Shown: positions 53,530-62,625 of the stretch, one piece after another
Position numbering within the stretch: position 1 is the first letter of the stretch
Layout: the number at the start of each line of letters is the position of its first letter
Source of the DNA: Bacteroides fragilis
Lineage (GTDB): Bacteria; Bacteroidota; Bacteroidia; Bacteroidales; Bacteroidaceae
Assembly (NCBI RefSeq): GCF_002849695.1
Contig: NZ_CP018937.1
Location: 2,728,001 to 2,792,000 of the forward strand
Length of the DNA stretch: 64,000 bases
Direction: 5' to 3'
The notes under the pieces: model-generated
Seen by the model: only the letters and a program-made list of their open reading frames with translations
What the model was told of the DNA's origin: nothing
Databases searched by the model: none
Translations under genes and position numbers: made by a program

Positions 53530-54856
53530 ACCCAAGAACGAAAACAAGGCGGTTCCCGGCAACGACAAGCCGAAGAAGGAGCGCAAGCCGCAGACCGAAG
53601 CCCAACGGCTGAAACGTCAGAAAATGATAGTGCTGCCCGCGATGGTGCTGGTATTCATCGGGGCGATGTGGCTGATATTCGCCCCGTCCTCCGGCAAGGA
53701 GCAGGATCCGGGAACAAGCGGCTACAACATCGAGATGCCCGATGCGGACAAGGAGAACCGCCGGATTATCGGTGACAAGGCGAAAGCCTACGAGCAGGGG
53801 GCAATGGAGGAACGGCAGGAGAACCGCAGCCGCGCCATGCAGCAGTTGGGCGACCTGTTCGACCGCGAAACGGCGGAAGCGGACGGTGGCAGCGACTTCG
53901 ACCTTGCCAATCCCGGCGGAACGGAAGAGGCGGTGAAGCCCGCACCGAAGACCATCCAGTCCTCGGCAGCCGCCTACCGCGACCTCAATGCCACACTCGG
54001 CAACTTCTACGAGCAGCCGAAGAACGACAATGCGGAGATGGACGAACTGCTGGAACGCATCGCCACGCTCGAATCCGAACTGGAAAGCGGAAAAGAGAGA
54101 AGCTCCACGATGGACGAGCAGGTGGCACTCATGGAAAAATCCTACGAGCTGGCGGCGAAGTACATGGGCGGTCAGAACGGCACGCAGGCGGCGGGACAGA
54201 CCGCAGAGCCGTCCCCCGTGCAGAAAACCGGAAAGAACACGGCAAAACCCGTCAGGCAAGTGACGCATCAAGTGGTGTCCTCGCTCGGACAACCCATGAG
54301 CAATGCCGAATTTGTCGCTTCCTTCTCGCAGGAACGCAACCGCAGTTTCAACACGGCGGTGGGCGTCACGACCGTATCGGACAGGAACACCATACCGGCA
54401 TGTGTCTATGGGGCGCAGAGCGTGACGGACGGGCAGGCGGTCAGGTTGCGGCTGTTGGAAGCGATGGCGGTGGCAGACCGGATCATTCCCCATAATGCAG
54501 TGGTGGTCGGCGCAGCCAAGATTCAGGGTGAACGGCTCGGCATTGAAATCACCTCTCTGGAACACGACGGTACGGTTATCCCGGTGGAGTTGGAGGTCTA
54601 TGACACGGACGGGCAGCCCGGCATATTCATCCCCAACTCGATGGAGATGAACGCCGTCAGGGAGGTTGCCGCCAACATGGGCGGCTCACTCGGCAGCAGC
54701 ATCAACATCTCCACCAATGCCGGGGCGCAGCTCGCCTCCGACTTGGGCAAGGGGCTGATACAAGGCACGAGCCAGTATATAGCCAAGAAGATGCGCACCG
54801 TCAAAGTGCATCTGAAAGCCGGGTACAGGGTCATGCTCTATCAGGGAGTGAATTAA
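53510..54856 (+). CDS. traM: TraM, VirB10-like protein
   Basis: 448 aa. A Lys-rich cytoplasmic tail and one membrane segment (MIVLPAMVLVFIGAMWLIFA, about 39-58) precede a long Glu/Gln-rich linker with a coiled coil. A C-terminal VirB10-type beta-barrel domain (PACVYGAQSVTDGQAVRLRL from about 300) follows. VirB10 spans the envelope and links inner and outer pore. Intact; 44 bp before traN. Confidence 0.92.
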   Translation: MEQTKNEPKNENKAVPGNDKPKKERKPQTEAQRLKRQKMIVLPAMVLVFIGAMWLIFAPSSGKEQDPGTSGYNIEMPDADKENRRIIGDKAKAYEQGAMEERQENRSRAMQQLGDLFDRETAEADGGSDFDLANPGGTEEAVKPAPKTIQSSAAAYRDLNATLGNFYEQPKNDNAEMDELLERIATLESELESGKERSSTMDEQVALMEKSYELAAKYMGGQNGTQAAGQTAEPSPVQKTGKNTAKPVRQVTHQVVSSLGQPMSNAEFVASFSQERNRSFNTAVGVTTVSDRNTIPACVYGAQSVTDGQAVRLRLLEAMAVADRIIPHNAVVVGAAKIQGERLGIEITSLEHDGTVIPVELEVYDTDGQPGIFIPNSMEMNAVREVAANMGGSLGSSINISTNAGAQLASDLGKGLIQGTSQYIAKKMRTVKVHLKAGYRVMLYQGVN

Positions 54857-54900
54857 GGAAACAATCAAATTTTTATTTACCACTAAAAATCCAAAGTAAA

Positions 54901-55303
54901 ATGAAAAAAGTAATCATGATGTTTGCCCTCGCTATGGGCATCGCAACTGCCAACGCGCAGGAAAACGTAACCGTTGAAACGACCAACGGAAGTGACCAAC
55001 CGACCTTGACAAAGGAGGTCTATCCGCAGAAGGAGGCGGACGGCGACCTGTATCACGGTCTGACGAGAAAGCTGGGCTTTGACCGTATGGTTCCCCCGCA
55101 CGGCTTGGAAGTGACCTACGACAAGACCGTGCATGTCATCTTCCCGGCGGAGGTGCGCTATGTCGATTTAGGCTCTCCCGACCTGATCGCGGGCAAAGCC
55201 GACGGAGCGGAGAACGTCATCCGTGTGAAGGCAACCGTGAGGAACTTCCCGAACGAAACCAACATGTCCGTAATCACGGAGGACGGGAGTTTCTACACTT
55301 TCA
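54901..55303 (+). CDS. traN: TraN, exon 1 (interrupted by group II intron)
   Basis: The first 134 codons plus one base of a VirB9-like transfer protein (DUF4138). Signal peptide MKKVIMMFALAMGIATANAQ (1-20). Exon 1 ends in ...FYTF with one leftover A at 55303. Unspliced reading runs into the intron and stops at 55326, giving 141 aa. Joined to 57792-58375 it gives 987 nt, 328 aa, the usual TraN size. TraN would form the periplasmic and outer-membrane pore part with TraM. Confidence 0.9.
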
Positions 55304-55866
55304 GTGCGCCCATAATAGGGGCTTGATAATAATCACTTTGGCAAGTGATTAGGTTAGTATTCCAATTTATAAACCTATCCCAGACCGACTTATCCGAATG
55401 GGAAACCAAACGGGGAGTGAAGCATGTCGGTAACGCGATAAGTCAGTTAATTGCTAAACTGCGACTGAATTGCTATGGGAAAAGACAGGCACGAGGATGA
55501 AACCTGATTGGTTGAACAATAGTCCTATGACTAATGTAGAGGTGGCAACGGAAAGCAGTTATATACGTTGCCTCGCAGTACCCACGCTTATTGAACGGAG
55601 TGATGGGCAAGGAATTTACTGCGACATATCCGTCAGAGAACAGAAAGGGATGTACGTTGCATCCGACAGTCTGTCAAGCCAAGTTATCAAGTCCACTAAA
55701 TGGGGATTGCCTACACGGAGATGCCGAAAGGCTATGAGCACAGGCTCTGAAAACTCCGCATGGCAACGGAGTTCCCGTAGTAGTCTGAGCGTGGGAAAGC
55801 CACGTACATGGCGAAGGGGAACAGCTCGGTAATTTTAATATTGTCAAACGATAACGTGTGAGACGT

Positions 55867-57678
55867 ATGAGAAATCCAGAGACCATATTAAACAGTTTAT
55901 CTGCACATAGCAAAGATGTGCATTACAAGTACGAAAGGTTGTACCGCATCCTATTCAATGAACAGATGTTTTATGTAGCCTACCAGAGCATTTATGCGAA
56001 ACCGGGCAACATGACACCCGGCTCAGACGGTAAGACCATTGACGGAATGAGCGTTGATAGAATAGGACATCTGATAGCTGCGCTAAAGGATGAAAGTTAC
56101 ATGCCAACGCCTGCCCGAAGAGTCTATATCCCTAAAAAGAATGGGAAGAAAAGACCATTGGGCATCCCATCAATCGAAGACAAGATGGTGCAAGAGGTCG
56201 TCAGACTTATTCTTGAAGCTGTCTATGAGGGACATTTTGAGAATTCCTCGCATGGATTCAGACCAAGAAGAAGCTGTCATACGGCTTTGCGTTCCATCCA
56301 AACTCTTTTCACTGGTGCGAACTGGTTCATCGAAGGTGACATCAAAGGATTCTTCGACAACATCGACCACCATATTCTGATTGAAACTCTTCGTGAGCGC
56401 ATATCAGATGAAAGATTTCTTCGACTGATATGGAAATTCCTAAAGGCTGGATATATCGAAGATTTTACATTTCACAAGACGTATTCGGGAACTCCCCAAG
56501 GAGGGATAATAAGCCCTATCTTGGCAAATATCTACCTTGATAAGTTCGATAAATACATGCGTGAATATGCGGAATCATTCGACAAGGGCAAGAAAAAGCG
56601 GGAAAACCCACTCCACGCAAGTTACAGCCGAAAGGCTGTAAGATTACGCAAGACTATCCGAAACGCCACTGATGAGGATACGAAACGTGAATTGCTGACA
56701 CAACTGAAAGAGGTGGAAGCTAAGACACGGAGAGTGCCGGCATCTATGGCAATGGATAGTAATTACAAGAGACTTAAATATATCAGATATGCCGATGACT
56801 TTCTAATCGGTGTAATTGGTAGTAAAGCAGACTGTGCGAAAATGAAAGAGAACTTTACAATATTCATGAGAGACAAACTAAAGCTTGAACTCTCCGAAGA
56901 AAAGACCCTTATCACAAATGCGCAGGATTCAGCAAAGTTTCTTGGGTATGAAATCTCTGTCAGAAAATCCGAAGCCATGAAGCGAAACAAGCTGGGATGG
57001 CTGAAGAGACCGTTCAGCGGACGCATAATACTGGCTCTGCCTATCGCCTCCGTCCAAAAGAAATTATTGGAACTGAAAGCAATGGAGCTTAGGGTAATCA
57101 ATGGAAAGGAAATCTGGTATGCCATGCCACGCAATTACCTGACCAAAGAAGACCCAGCCACAATCTGCGCACGCTATACAACTGAAATCAGAGGTTTGTA
57201 CCAATATTATAGGATTGCGGACAACATCTCTTTTGCAGGAAGTAAATTCGGTTACATAATGCGATATAGTTTCTGCAAAACTTTGGCAAAGAAACTAAAT
57301 TCATCAACTGCCAAGGTTATACGAAAGTACAGAAGAGACCATGACCTGGCGATACCTTATCAAGCAAAGAAAGGAGAAACCAAGTTCCGAATACTCTATA
57401 ATGACGGCTTTGCAAGGCAAGAGCCGGACAAAGACGCAACCTGCGATAATCTACCTAACACGTTTGTACTTCCTTTCCCCACTCTTGCGGAGAGACTCAT
57501 GGAGCACAAATGTGAATTGTGTGGAGCAACCAATGTCAAGACCGTAATGTATCAAGTCCGTAAACTCAAAGGTATAAATACCGATACGGAGTGGCACCGA
57601 CTGATGATTAAGAAATGGCGTAAGACGTTGGCAGTATGCAAACATTGTAATGCAAACATTCATGCTCATGACAAATAA
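55867..57678 (+). CDS. ltrA: Group II intron reverse transcriptase/maturase
   Basis: 603 aa from ATG 55867; an in-frame GTG at 55858 adds three residues. RT blocks: ARRVYIPKKNGKKRPLGIP, NSSHGFRPRRSCHTAL, EGDIKGFFDNIDH, TPQGGIISPILANIYLD, and the catalytic KYIRYADDFLIG (YADD, about 304). A maturase (X) domain spans about 440-540. The C-terminal HNH-type part keeps CELCG and CKHCN Cys pairs, but the usual HH of the endonuclease is YQ (MYQVRKLK), so DNA cleavage may be impaired. It promotes splicing and retrohoming. Confidence 0.94.
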   Translation: MRNPETILNSLSAHSKDVHYKYERLYRILFNEQMFYVAYQSIYAKPGNMTPGSDGKTIDGMSVDRIGHLIAALKDESYMPTPARRVYIPKKNGKKRPLGIPSIEDKMVQEVVRLILEAVYEGHFENSSHGFRPRRSCHTALRSIQTLFTGANWFIEGDIKGFFDNIDHHILIETLRERISDERFLRLIWKFLKAGYIEDFTFHKTYSGTPQGGIISPILANIYLDKFDKYMREYAESFDKGKKKRENPLHASYSRKAVRLRKTIRNATDEDTKRELLTQLKEVEAKTRRVPASMAMDSNYKRLKYIRYADDFLIGVIGSKADCAKMKENFTIFMRDKLKLELSEEKTLITNAQDSAKFLGYEISVRKSEAMKRNKLGWLKRPFSGRIILALPIASVQKKLLELKAMELRVINGKEIWYAMPRNYLTKEDPATICARYTTEIRGLYQYYRIADNISFAGSKFGYIMRYSFCKTLAKKLNSSTAKVIRKYRRDHDLAIPYQAKKGETKFRILYNDGFARQEPDKDATCDNLPNTFVLPFPTLAERLMEHKCELCGATNVKTVMYQVRKLKGINTDTEWHRLMIKKWRKTLAVCKHCNANIHAHDK

Positions 57679-57696
57679 ACTGACATTACCAGTGGA

Positions 57697-57730
57697 GAGC
57701 CGTATGCAGGGAGACTTGCACGTACGGTTC
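57697..57730 (+). ncRNA. Group II intron domain V
   Basis: 34-nt hairpin GAGCCGTATGC ... GTACGGTTC with the AGC catalytic triad region. It is the most conserved ribozyme element and lies 19 bp after the maturase stop. Confidence 0.93.
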
Positions 57731-57791
57731 GGGGGCAGGCTATGGGAAACCTACCACCGAAAGGTGGTAAGGCGCCCATCGCCGAGCCTAC

Positions 57792-58375
57792 ACGTGAAGT
57801 ACGCCGCCGAGCCGCTGCTGCTCAACGTGGAGATGTGCGACTTCATCCATGACGGCGAGGCGGTGAACCGTCCGAACAACGCGCAGGAAATCTACCTGAA
57901 AGAGCTGGGCAGCGAAAGCCCGATGCTGGTGCGCCTTATCATGAAGTCCATCCACAAGCAGAACAAGCGTGAGGTGAAGCATATCGGCTGCAAGCGTTTC
58001 GGCATCCAGTACCTTCTGAAAGGCATCTACACGCACAACGGGCTTCTGTATTTCCACACGGAAATCAGGAACCAGAGCAACGTGCCTTTCGATGTGGACT
58101 ACATCACGTGGAAAATCGTGGATAAGAAGGTGGCGAAGCGTACCGCCGTGCAGGAGCGTATCATCCTGCCGCTCCGCGCGCAGAACTACGCCACGCTCGT
58201 GCCGGGCAAAAAAAGCGAACGCACGGTCTTCACGATGGCGAAGTTCACCATCCCCGACGGCAAGTGCCTCGTGGTGGAACTGAACGAGAAGAACGGCGGC
58301 CGCCACCAGTCCTTCGTGATCGAGAATGAGGACTTGGTGCGCGCCAATACCATCAACGAACTCCAAGTGCGCTGA
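57792..58375 (+). CDS. traN: TraN, exon 2
   Basis: The last 584 nt of traN. Beginning with AC to complete the Asn codon, it reads VKYAAEPLLLNVEMCDFIHD and continues to the stop at 58373-58375. It has no native start, so without splicing only a signal-peptide-bearing N-terminal fragment is made. Contains the C-terminal beta-domain of DUF4138 proteins. Two bases separate its stop from traO. Confidence 0.9.
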
Positions 58376-58377
58376 CC

Positions 58378-58952
58378 ATGAGAAAGTACATCGCAATAAT
58401 CATAGCGTCGCTTGCCCTGTTCGCAGGGCAGGCGCACGCCCAGCGATGCCTGCCGAAGATGCAGGGCATCGAAATCAAGGCGAACATGGCGGACGGCTTC
58501 AAGCCCGGCGGCAACGACGGGGGTACAGCTTCGGGGCGGCTTTCTCCACCTACACGAAGAAGGGGAACAAATGGGTGTTCGGAGGGGAGTATCTCCTGAA
58601 AAAGAACCCCTACAAGGACACCGCCATACCTGTGGCGCAGTTCACGGCGGAGGGCTGCTACTATTTCAAGATACTTTCCGATGCCCGTAAAATCGTGTTC
58701 GTCTATGCGGGGGCTTCGGCTCTTGCCGGGTATGAATCGGTGAATTGGGGCGAAAAGATGCTGCATGACGGTTCGACACTGCATGATCGGGACGCCTTCA
58801 TCTATGGCGGTGCGCTGACGCTTGATGTGGAGTTTTACGTGGCTGACCGTATCGCCCTGCTCGCCAACCTCCGGGAGCGTTGCCTGTGGGGTGGCGACAC
58901 AAAGAAGTTCCATACCCAATTCGGGCTGGGCATCAAGTTCGTCATCAACTGA
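58378..58952 (+). pseudogene. traO: TraO, one-base frameshift in a G5 run
   Basis: A signal peptide (MRKYIAIIIASLALFAGQAHA) and KMQGIEIKANMADGF are in one frame. After GGGGG at 58519-58523 the family sequence (YSFGAAFSTYTKKGNKWVFG ... HTQFGLGIKFVIN) continues in another frame to the stop at 58952. One more G would restore about 191 aa. TraO is a predicted outer-membrane-like beta-barrel. It may be a real mutation or a sequencing error. Confidence 0.85.
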
Positions 58953-58962
58953 CACACGCCGC

Positions 58963-59865
58963 ATGGAAGGGACCAATATAGACGCCATGAGGCAAATATC
59001 CCTCGCGGACTTTCTCGCACGGTTGGGACATGAGCCTGTCCGAAGGAGCGGAAACGAATTTTGGTATCGTGCGCCGTACCGCAATGAGCGCACGCCCTCT
59101 TTCCGTGTGAACGTGGCGAAACGGCTCTGGTACGACTTCGGCTTGGGCAAGGGCGGTGATATCTTCACGCTTGCCGGGGAGTTTGCACGAAGCGGTGACT
59201 TCATGGCGCAGGCAAGATTCATAGCGGAAACTGTGCGTATGCCATTTGTCGCAGCGGAAAAGCCGTTGTTCCTGCCGGAACCGTCCGAACCTGCCTTTGA
59301 GGGAGTGGAAGCCGTCCCGCTGCTCCGCTCACCACTGACGGACTATCTGGCGGAACGGGGCATCCCTTATGCCGTTGCATCCCGCCACTGCTGCCGCCTG
59401 AACTACGGCGTGCGTGGAAAGCGGTATTTCGCAGTTGGCTTTCCGAACGTGGCTGGCGGCTATGAAATCCGGAGCCGTTATTTCAAGGGATGCGTGCCGC
59501 CGAAAGATGTGTCGCTGGTCAAGGCGGAAGGCTTTTTGACTGACGTGTGCAGTGTATTTGAGGGCTTCATGGACTTTCTGTCCGCTGCTGCACTCGGCAT
59601 AGGCGGCAATGGCGACAGCCTTGTGCTGAACTCCGTCGCCAACGTGGGTAAGGCGGTGAAACACTTAGACGGGTACGGGCGCATCGACTGCTTCCTCGAT
59701 CGTGACGACGCCGGGCGGAGGACGCTGGAAGCCCTCAAAGGACACTACGGCGGACGTGTCTGTGACCGTTCCGCATTCTATGACGGTTGCAAGGACTTGA
59801 ACGAGTATCTGCAACTGACAGCAAAAAAAGAAATGAACAATAACTTAAAAATCAAAGGACAATGA
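58963..59865 (+). CDS. traP: TraP, DNA primase-like (Toprim) protein
   Basis: 300 aa; ATG 58963 or 58987 (MRQISLADFLARLG) both possible. The N-terminal part resembles the zinc-binding and FYRAPYRNERTPSF-type domain of DnaG-like primases but lacks visible CHC2 ligands. A Toprim domain has VFEGFMDFLSA and DRDDAGRRTLEAL. Probably primes the transferred strand or assists its replication. The stop overlaps traQ (ATGA). Confidence 0.88.
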   Translation: MEGTNIDAMRQISLADFLARLGHEPVRRSGNEFWYRAPYRNERTPSFRVNVAKRLWYDFGLGKGGDIFTLAGEFARSGDFMAQARFIAETVRMPFVAAEKPLFLPEPSEPAFEGVEAVPLLRSPLTDYLAERGIPYAVASRHCCRLNYGVRGKRYFAVGFPNVAGGYEIRSRYFKGCVPPKDVSLVKAEGFLTDVCSVFEGFMDFLSAAALGIGGNGDSLVLNSVANVGKAVKHLDGYGRIDCFLDRDDAGRRTLEALKGHYGGRVCDRSAFYDGCKDLNEYLQLTAKKEMNNNLKIKGQ

Positions 59866-60365
59866 ACATACTGAACAACAAAAACAAGAGAACATCCATC
59901 TTCAAGGCGTTGGCACTCTGCCTGTTCGCCGCCGTGTCGCTCACGCTCGCATCGTGTGACGATGACATGGACATCCAGCAATCCTATCCCTTCACGGTAG
60001 AAACCATGCCCGTGCCGAACAAGGTCACAAAGGGGCAGACGGTGGAAATCCGCTGTGAACTGAAAAGGACGGGCGATTACGCCAACACGCTCTACACCAT
60101 CCGGTATTTCCAGTTCGAGGGGGAAGGCACGCTGAAAATGGCGAGCGGCATCACTTTTCTGCCCAACGACCGCTACCTGCTCGAAAACGAAAAGTTCCGC
60201 CTGTACTACACGGCAGAGGGCGACGAGGCGCACAACTTTATCGTGGTGGTGGAGGACAATTTCAAAAATTCCTACGAATTGGAATTTGACTTCAACAACC
60301 GGAACGTGAAGGACGACATTCAGACCGTCATCCCCATAGGCAATTACAAACCTCTGCCAAGATGA
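59862..60365 (+). CDS. traQ: TraQ, DUF3872 lipoprotein
   Basis: 167 aa. Lipoprotein signal (ALCLFAAVSLTLASCDDD, Cys about 30), then an Ig-like beta domain. DUF3872 family. Overlaps traP and the lysozyme gene by four bases each, so the three are translationally coupled. Role unknown. Confidence 0.85.
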   Translation: MNILNNKNKRTSIFKALALCLFAAVSLTLASCDDDMDIQQSYPFTVETMPVPNKVTKGQTVEIRCELKRTGDYANTLYTIRYFQFEGEGTLKMASGITFLPNDRYLLENEKFRLYYTAEGDEAHNFIVVVEDNFKNSYELEFDFNNRNVKDDIQTVIPIGNYKPLPR

Positions 60366-60889
60366 TGCGTGTATTCATGGCTATCTTCTGTTCGCTGCTG
60401 GCAGTCTGCTCCGTGTCCGCACGGGACAGCCGTCAGAAGGGGACGGACGGGCAGGCGGCAATCTACCGCCTGCCGCCTTTCGAGCGGGCGGTTCGCTGTA
60501 CGAAGTATTTTGAGGGCTGGCACTCGGAGAAACACCATCCATACGTGGGCTGGGGTCACCGGTTGCAGCCGGGGGAAAGGTATTCGGCACGTACCATGAC
60601 GAAACGGCAGGCGGACGTTCTCCTGCGGAAAGACTTGCGGAAGTTCTGCGCCATGTTCCGCAAGTTCGGGCGTGACAGTCTGCTCCTTGCCACGCTCGCC
60701 TACAATGTCGGTCCATACCGGCTTTTGGGGAGCGGGAAGATACCCAAAAGCACGCTGATCCGAAAATTGGAGGCGGGCGACAGGAACATTTACCGGGAAT
60801 ATATCGCTTTCTGCAACTACAAGAGGAAACGGCACGCCATGCTGCTCAAACGGAGAAAGGCGGAGTTTGCACTGCTGTACATTCCGTAA
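60362..60889 (+). CDS. Lysozyme-like muramidase of the transfer operon
   Basis: 175 aa; ATG 60362 or 60365. Short signal peptide (VFMAIFCSLLAVCSVSA), then a GH24 lysozyme-type region: TKYFEGWHSEKHHPYVGWGH with catalytic Glu, and LATLAYNVGPYRLLGSG. It would open peptidoglycan locally for the mating pore. Last gene of the tra operon, followed by a terminator. Confidence 0.88.
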   Translation: MMRVFMAIFCSLLAVCSVSARDSRQKGTDGQAAIYRLPPFERAVRCTKYFEGWHSEKHHPYVGWGHRLQPGERYSARTMTKRQADVLLRKDLRKFCAMFRKFGRDSLLLATLAYNVGPYRLLGSGKIPKSTLIRKLEAGDRNIYREYIAFCNYKRKRHAMLLKRRKAEFALLYIP

Positions 60890-60911
60890 CATGGCAAATG
60901 CCTGACAAATG

Positions 60912-60945
60912 AAACTCCGATGAAGCCGCAACTTCATCGGAGTTT
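60912..60945. terminator. Bidirectional terminator at the end of the tra operon
   Basis: 14-bp perfect stem AAACTCCGATGAAG / CTTCATCGGAGTTT with loop CCGCAA, between convergent genes. TTTTC follows after a few bases. Confidence 0.82.
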
Positions 60946-60952
60946 CCGCTTT

Positions 60953-61174
60953 TCATACATTCGGGATTTTTCCTTTGCCGATTACTTCACCATCCCTGCA
61001 ATGCTCTATGATGCCGGGCGAAAATCCCATCTCCCCGATTGCGATGTGCCGGATATACTCCGCATATTCCTGACCTTGAAAATTCCTCCCCGTAAGGTTT
61101 TTGAAAATCATCCTTATGCTTGTTCCGTCATCGCTGTACAGGATGATTTTTCCGTTCTGTCTGATTTCTTCCAT
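60953..61174 (-). CDS. Small conserved accessory protein
   Basis: 73 aa: MEEIRQNGKIILYSDDGTSI, ending FSPGIIEHCRDGEVIGKGKI. Not recognised with certainty; similar small proteins sit in this part of CTnDOT-type elements. No membrane segment. Confidence 0.55.
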   Translation of the reverse strand: MEEIRQNGKIILYSDDGTSIRMIFKNLTGRNFQGQEYAEYIRHIAIGEMGFSPGIIEHCRDGEVIGKGKIPNV

Positions 61175-61291
61175 GATTGAAACTTGTTTTTGTGAATACT
61201 ATCGTAGATTGGGACAGCGGTTTCTTTGCTACTTTCTTTGTCCGCCATCATGCTCACCGAAAGAAAGTAGGGCGGCTTTCGCCGCCGCCAC

Positions 61292-61600
61292 TCAAAAACG
61301 GGTGTAGAGTCCCGTTACCATCGTGAACATTTCTTCCAGCATATCGCAGTATATGCCCTCGTGCGTTTCGATGTCCTTCGTCTTGCACTCGAATGTCTTT
61401 TTACTGAACGTTTTGCGGTAGAAACGCATATTGTAGAGGTCTAATCCTGCATCGTAGATGATGTCAAGGCGGTTTGCGCTCGTCTTGTTCCTCGCAAGGC
61501 TCATGCGCAATCCGTTACCCATGTCTATAAAGTCCTTGCTTCCCGTCATGGCGGCAAAGCGTCTGCCGCCTATCTGCTCTAAAATCGTCTTTGCTATCAT
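61292..61600 (-). CDS. Small conserved accessory protein
   Basis: 102 aa with ILEQIGGRRFAAMTGSKDFID near the N-terminus, a pattern repeated among Bacteroides mobile elements. Helical and basic; no known function. Probably in one operon with the genes to its right. Confidence 0.7.
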   Translation of the reverse strand: MIAKTILEQIGGRRFAAMTGSKDFIDMGNGLRMSLARNKTSANRLDIIYDAGLDLYNMRFYRKTFSKKTFECKTKDIETHEGIYCDMLEEMFTMVTGLYTRF

Positions 61601-61645
61601 GCTTTTCTTGGTTTTAGGTTGGCGGTGCGGACACCGCCAACTGGT

Positions 61646-61891
61646 TTAACATTCTGTTATCTCGGCAATGGGTGTGTTTCGTTTCAACCATTCCATCAGG
61701 CACTCCATATTGTACTCGCTTGTGATGACTGCCGTATGGCTGTTGATGGCGGTAAACCTGCTACTTTCATAGTCATCTATCCACCCTTTTAGGGTATCAA
61801 CTCCCCACGCTTCGGCATCGTCAAAGATACCGTCCAATACCGTAATAGGCTCGCTGAACTTCACTATCAGCGTTTGATAGGCTGCGTTCAT
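61646..61891 (-). CDS. Small accessory protein
   Basis: 81 aa from ATG 61891 (MNAAYQTLIVKFSEPITVLD). The same frame is open upstream to 62302 but overlaps two genes there, so the short form is preferred. Start overlaps the stop of the next gene (ATGA). Function unknown. Confidence 0.65.
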   Translation of the reverse strand: MNAAYQTLIVKFSEPITVLDGIFDDAEAWGVDTLKGWIDDYESSRFTAINSHTAVITSEYNMECLMEWLKRNTPIAEITEC

Positions 61892-62127
61892 CGGTTGTCC
61901 TCCTTCCCTTCCTTTGCCGTGAGCCACTTGTCCCGTGCGGCTCGGCACTCGTCCAACGTGGGTTTTACACAAGAGAACAACTCTCCGTCTGTGGGGTGGC
62001 GGTAGTCGTACTGCACAAGTGTCCGCTTGCGTCTGCCGATACCTAATTGGAAACGCTCGTATTTTTCCGTACCTGCTTCGGTGCAGGTGCTTGCTCCGTT
62101 GATGGTCATCCGTGTTGCCATAATCAT
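61888..62127 (-). CDS. DUF3873-type small protein
   Basis: 79 aa, MATRMTINGASTCTEAGTEK near the start and FSCVKPTLDECRAARDKW at the end, the DUF3873 pattern. Starts at 62127 or 62121. One base separates it from the gene at 62128. Function unknown. Confidence 0.75.
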   Translation of the reverse strand: MIMATRMTINGASTCTEAGTEKYERFQLGIGRRKRTLVQYDYRHPTDGELFSCVKPTLDECRAARDKWLTAKEGKEDNR

Positions 62128-62331
62128 CTATTTTTGAATGAATTTTTCTAAATACTTTTCCTGCACTCCGAGTGCTTCCGCATAGACACTCAATTGGGCT
62201 GCATAACGGGTACGGTAGTAGCTTCTCTCCATTTCGTTCTTGGATAATCCGATATGCGCCCTTATATCGTTCAAATGCCTTTTGACGATATACTTGTAGC
62301 AATGAAGTTTCCTCTTTCTGTCCATAATCAT
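62128..62331 (-). CDS. Small basic protein
   Basis: 67 aa, Lys/Arg/Tyr-rich (DRKRKLHCYKYIVKRHLND). Family not recognised; in the same tight operon as its neighbours. Confidence 0.55.
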   Translation of the reverse strand: MIMDRKRKLHCYKYIVKRHLNDIRAHIGLSKNEMERSYYRTRYAAQLSVYAEALGVQEKYLEKFIQK

Positions 62332-62343
62332 ATTCTTTATCTG

Positions 62344-62601
62344 TTAGAAATGCACTGACAACACTCTGTTTTTCATCACCATTTCGGGGGCGCTCGTGTA
62401 GCGTTGATGCAGGTAGAAATGGTGGGAGCCGAAGCCGTAAAGGAAAAACCTGTCAAGTTCGTGCTTCTCGGCAAAGTCCTTTACACTCTGTCTTAACTGC
62501 TCCTCACTCGTTGCAAGAGTGAGGAGGTTCACAAATTCAAGGAACATCGTGGGGATTTTATCGTCCCACAGACAAATCATGCTTTCAATTCTTACTTCCA
62601 T
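62344..62601 (-). CDS. Small accessory protein
   Basis: 85 aa, MEVRIESMICLWDDKIPTMF and a helical middle (TSEEQLRQSVKDFAEKHEL). Family not recognised. 24 bp from the PcfJ-like gene. Confidence 0.6.
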   Translation of the reverse strand: MEVRIESMICLWDDKIPTMFLEFVNLLTLATSEEQLRQSVKDFAEKHELDRFFLYGFGSHHFYLHQRYTSAPEMVMKNRVLSVHF

Positions 62602-62625
62602 ACTATTGGGTATTATAGGTTGATA

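Larger units (their letters stand above)
55304..57791 (+). mobile_element. Group II intron inserted in traN (sense strand)
   Basis: 2,488 bp. The 5' end GTGCGCC fits the group II GUGYG start and the 3' end CTAC fits the AY end. Domain V is at 57697-57730, and a domain VI-like stem follows. An intron-encoded reverse transcriptase/maturase sits in domain IV. Exact exon joining restores traN in frame (FYTF-N-VKYA). 55324-55857 is the structured domain I-III part. Sense orientation allows splicing from the tra transcript. Confidence 0.93.

Noticed and set aside
61646..62302. 218-aa protein in one frame
   Set aside because: Its first two-thirds overlap two better-supported small genes; only the last 81 codons are accepted.
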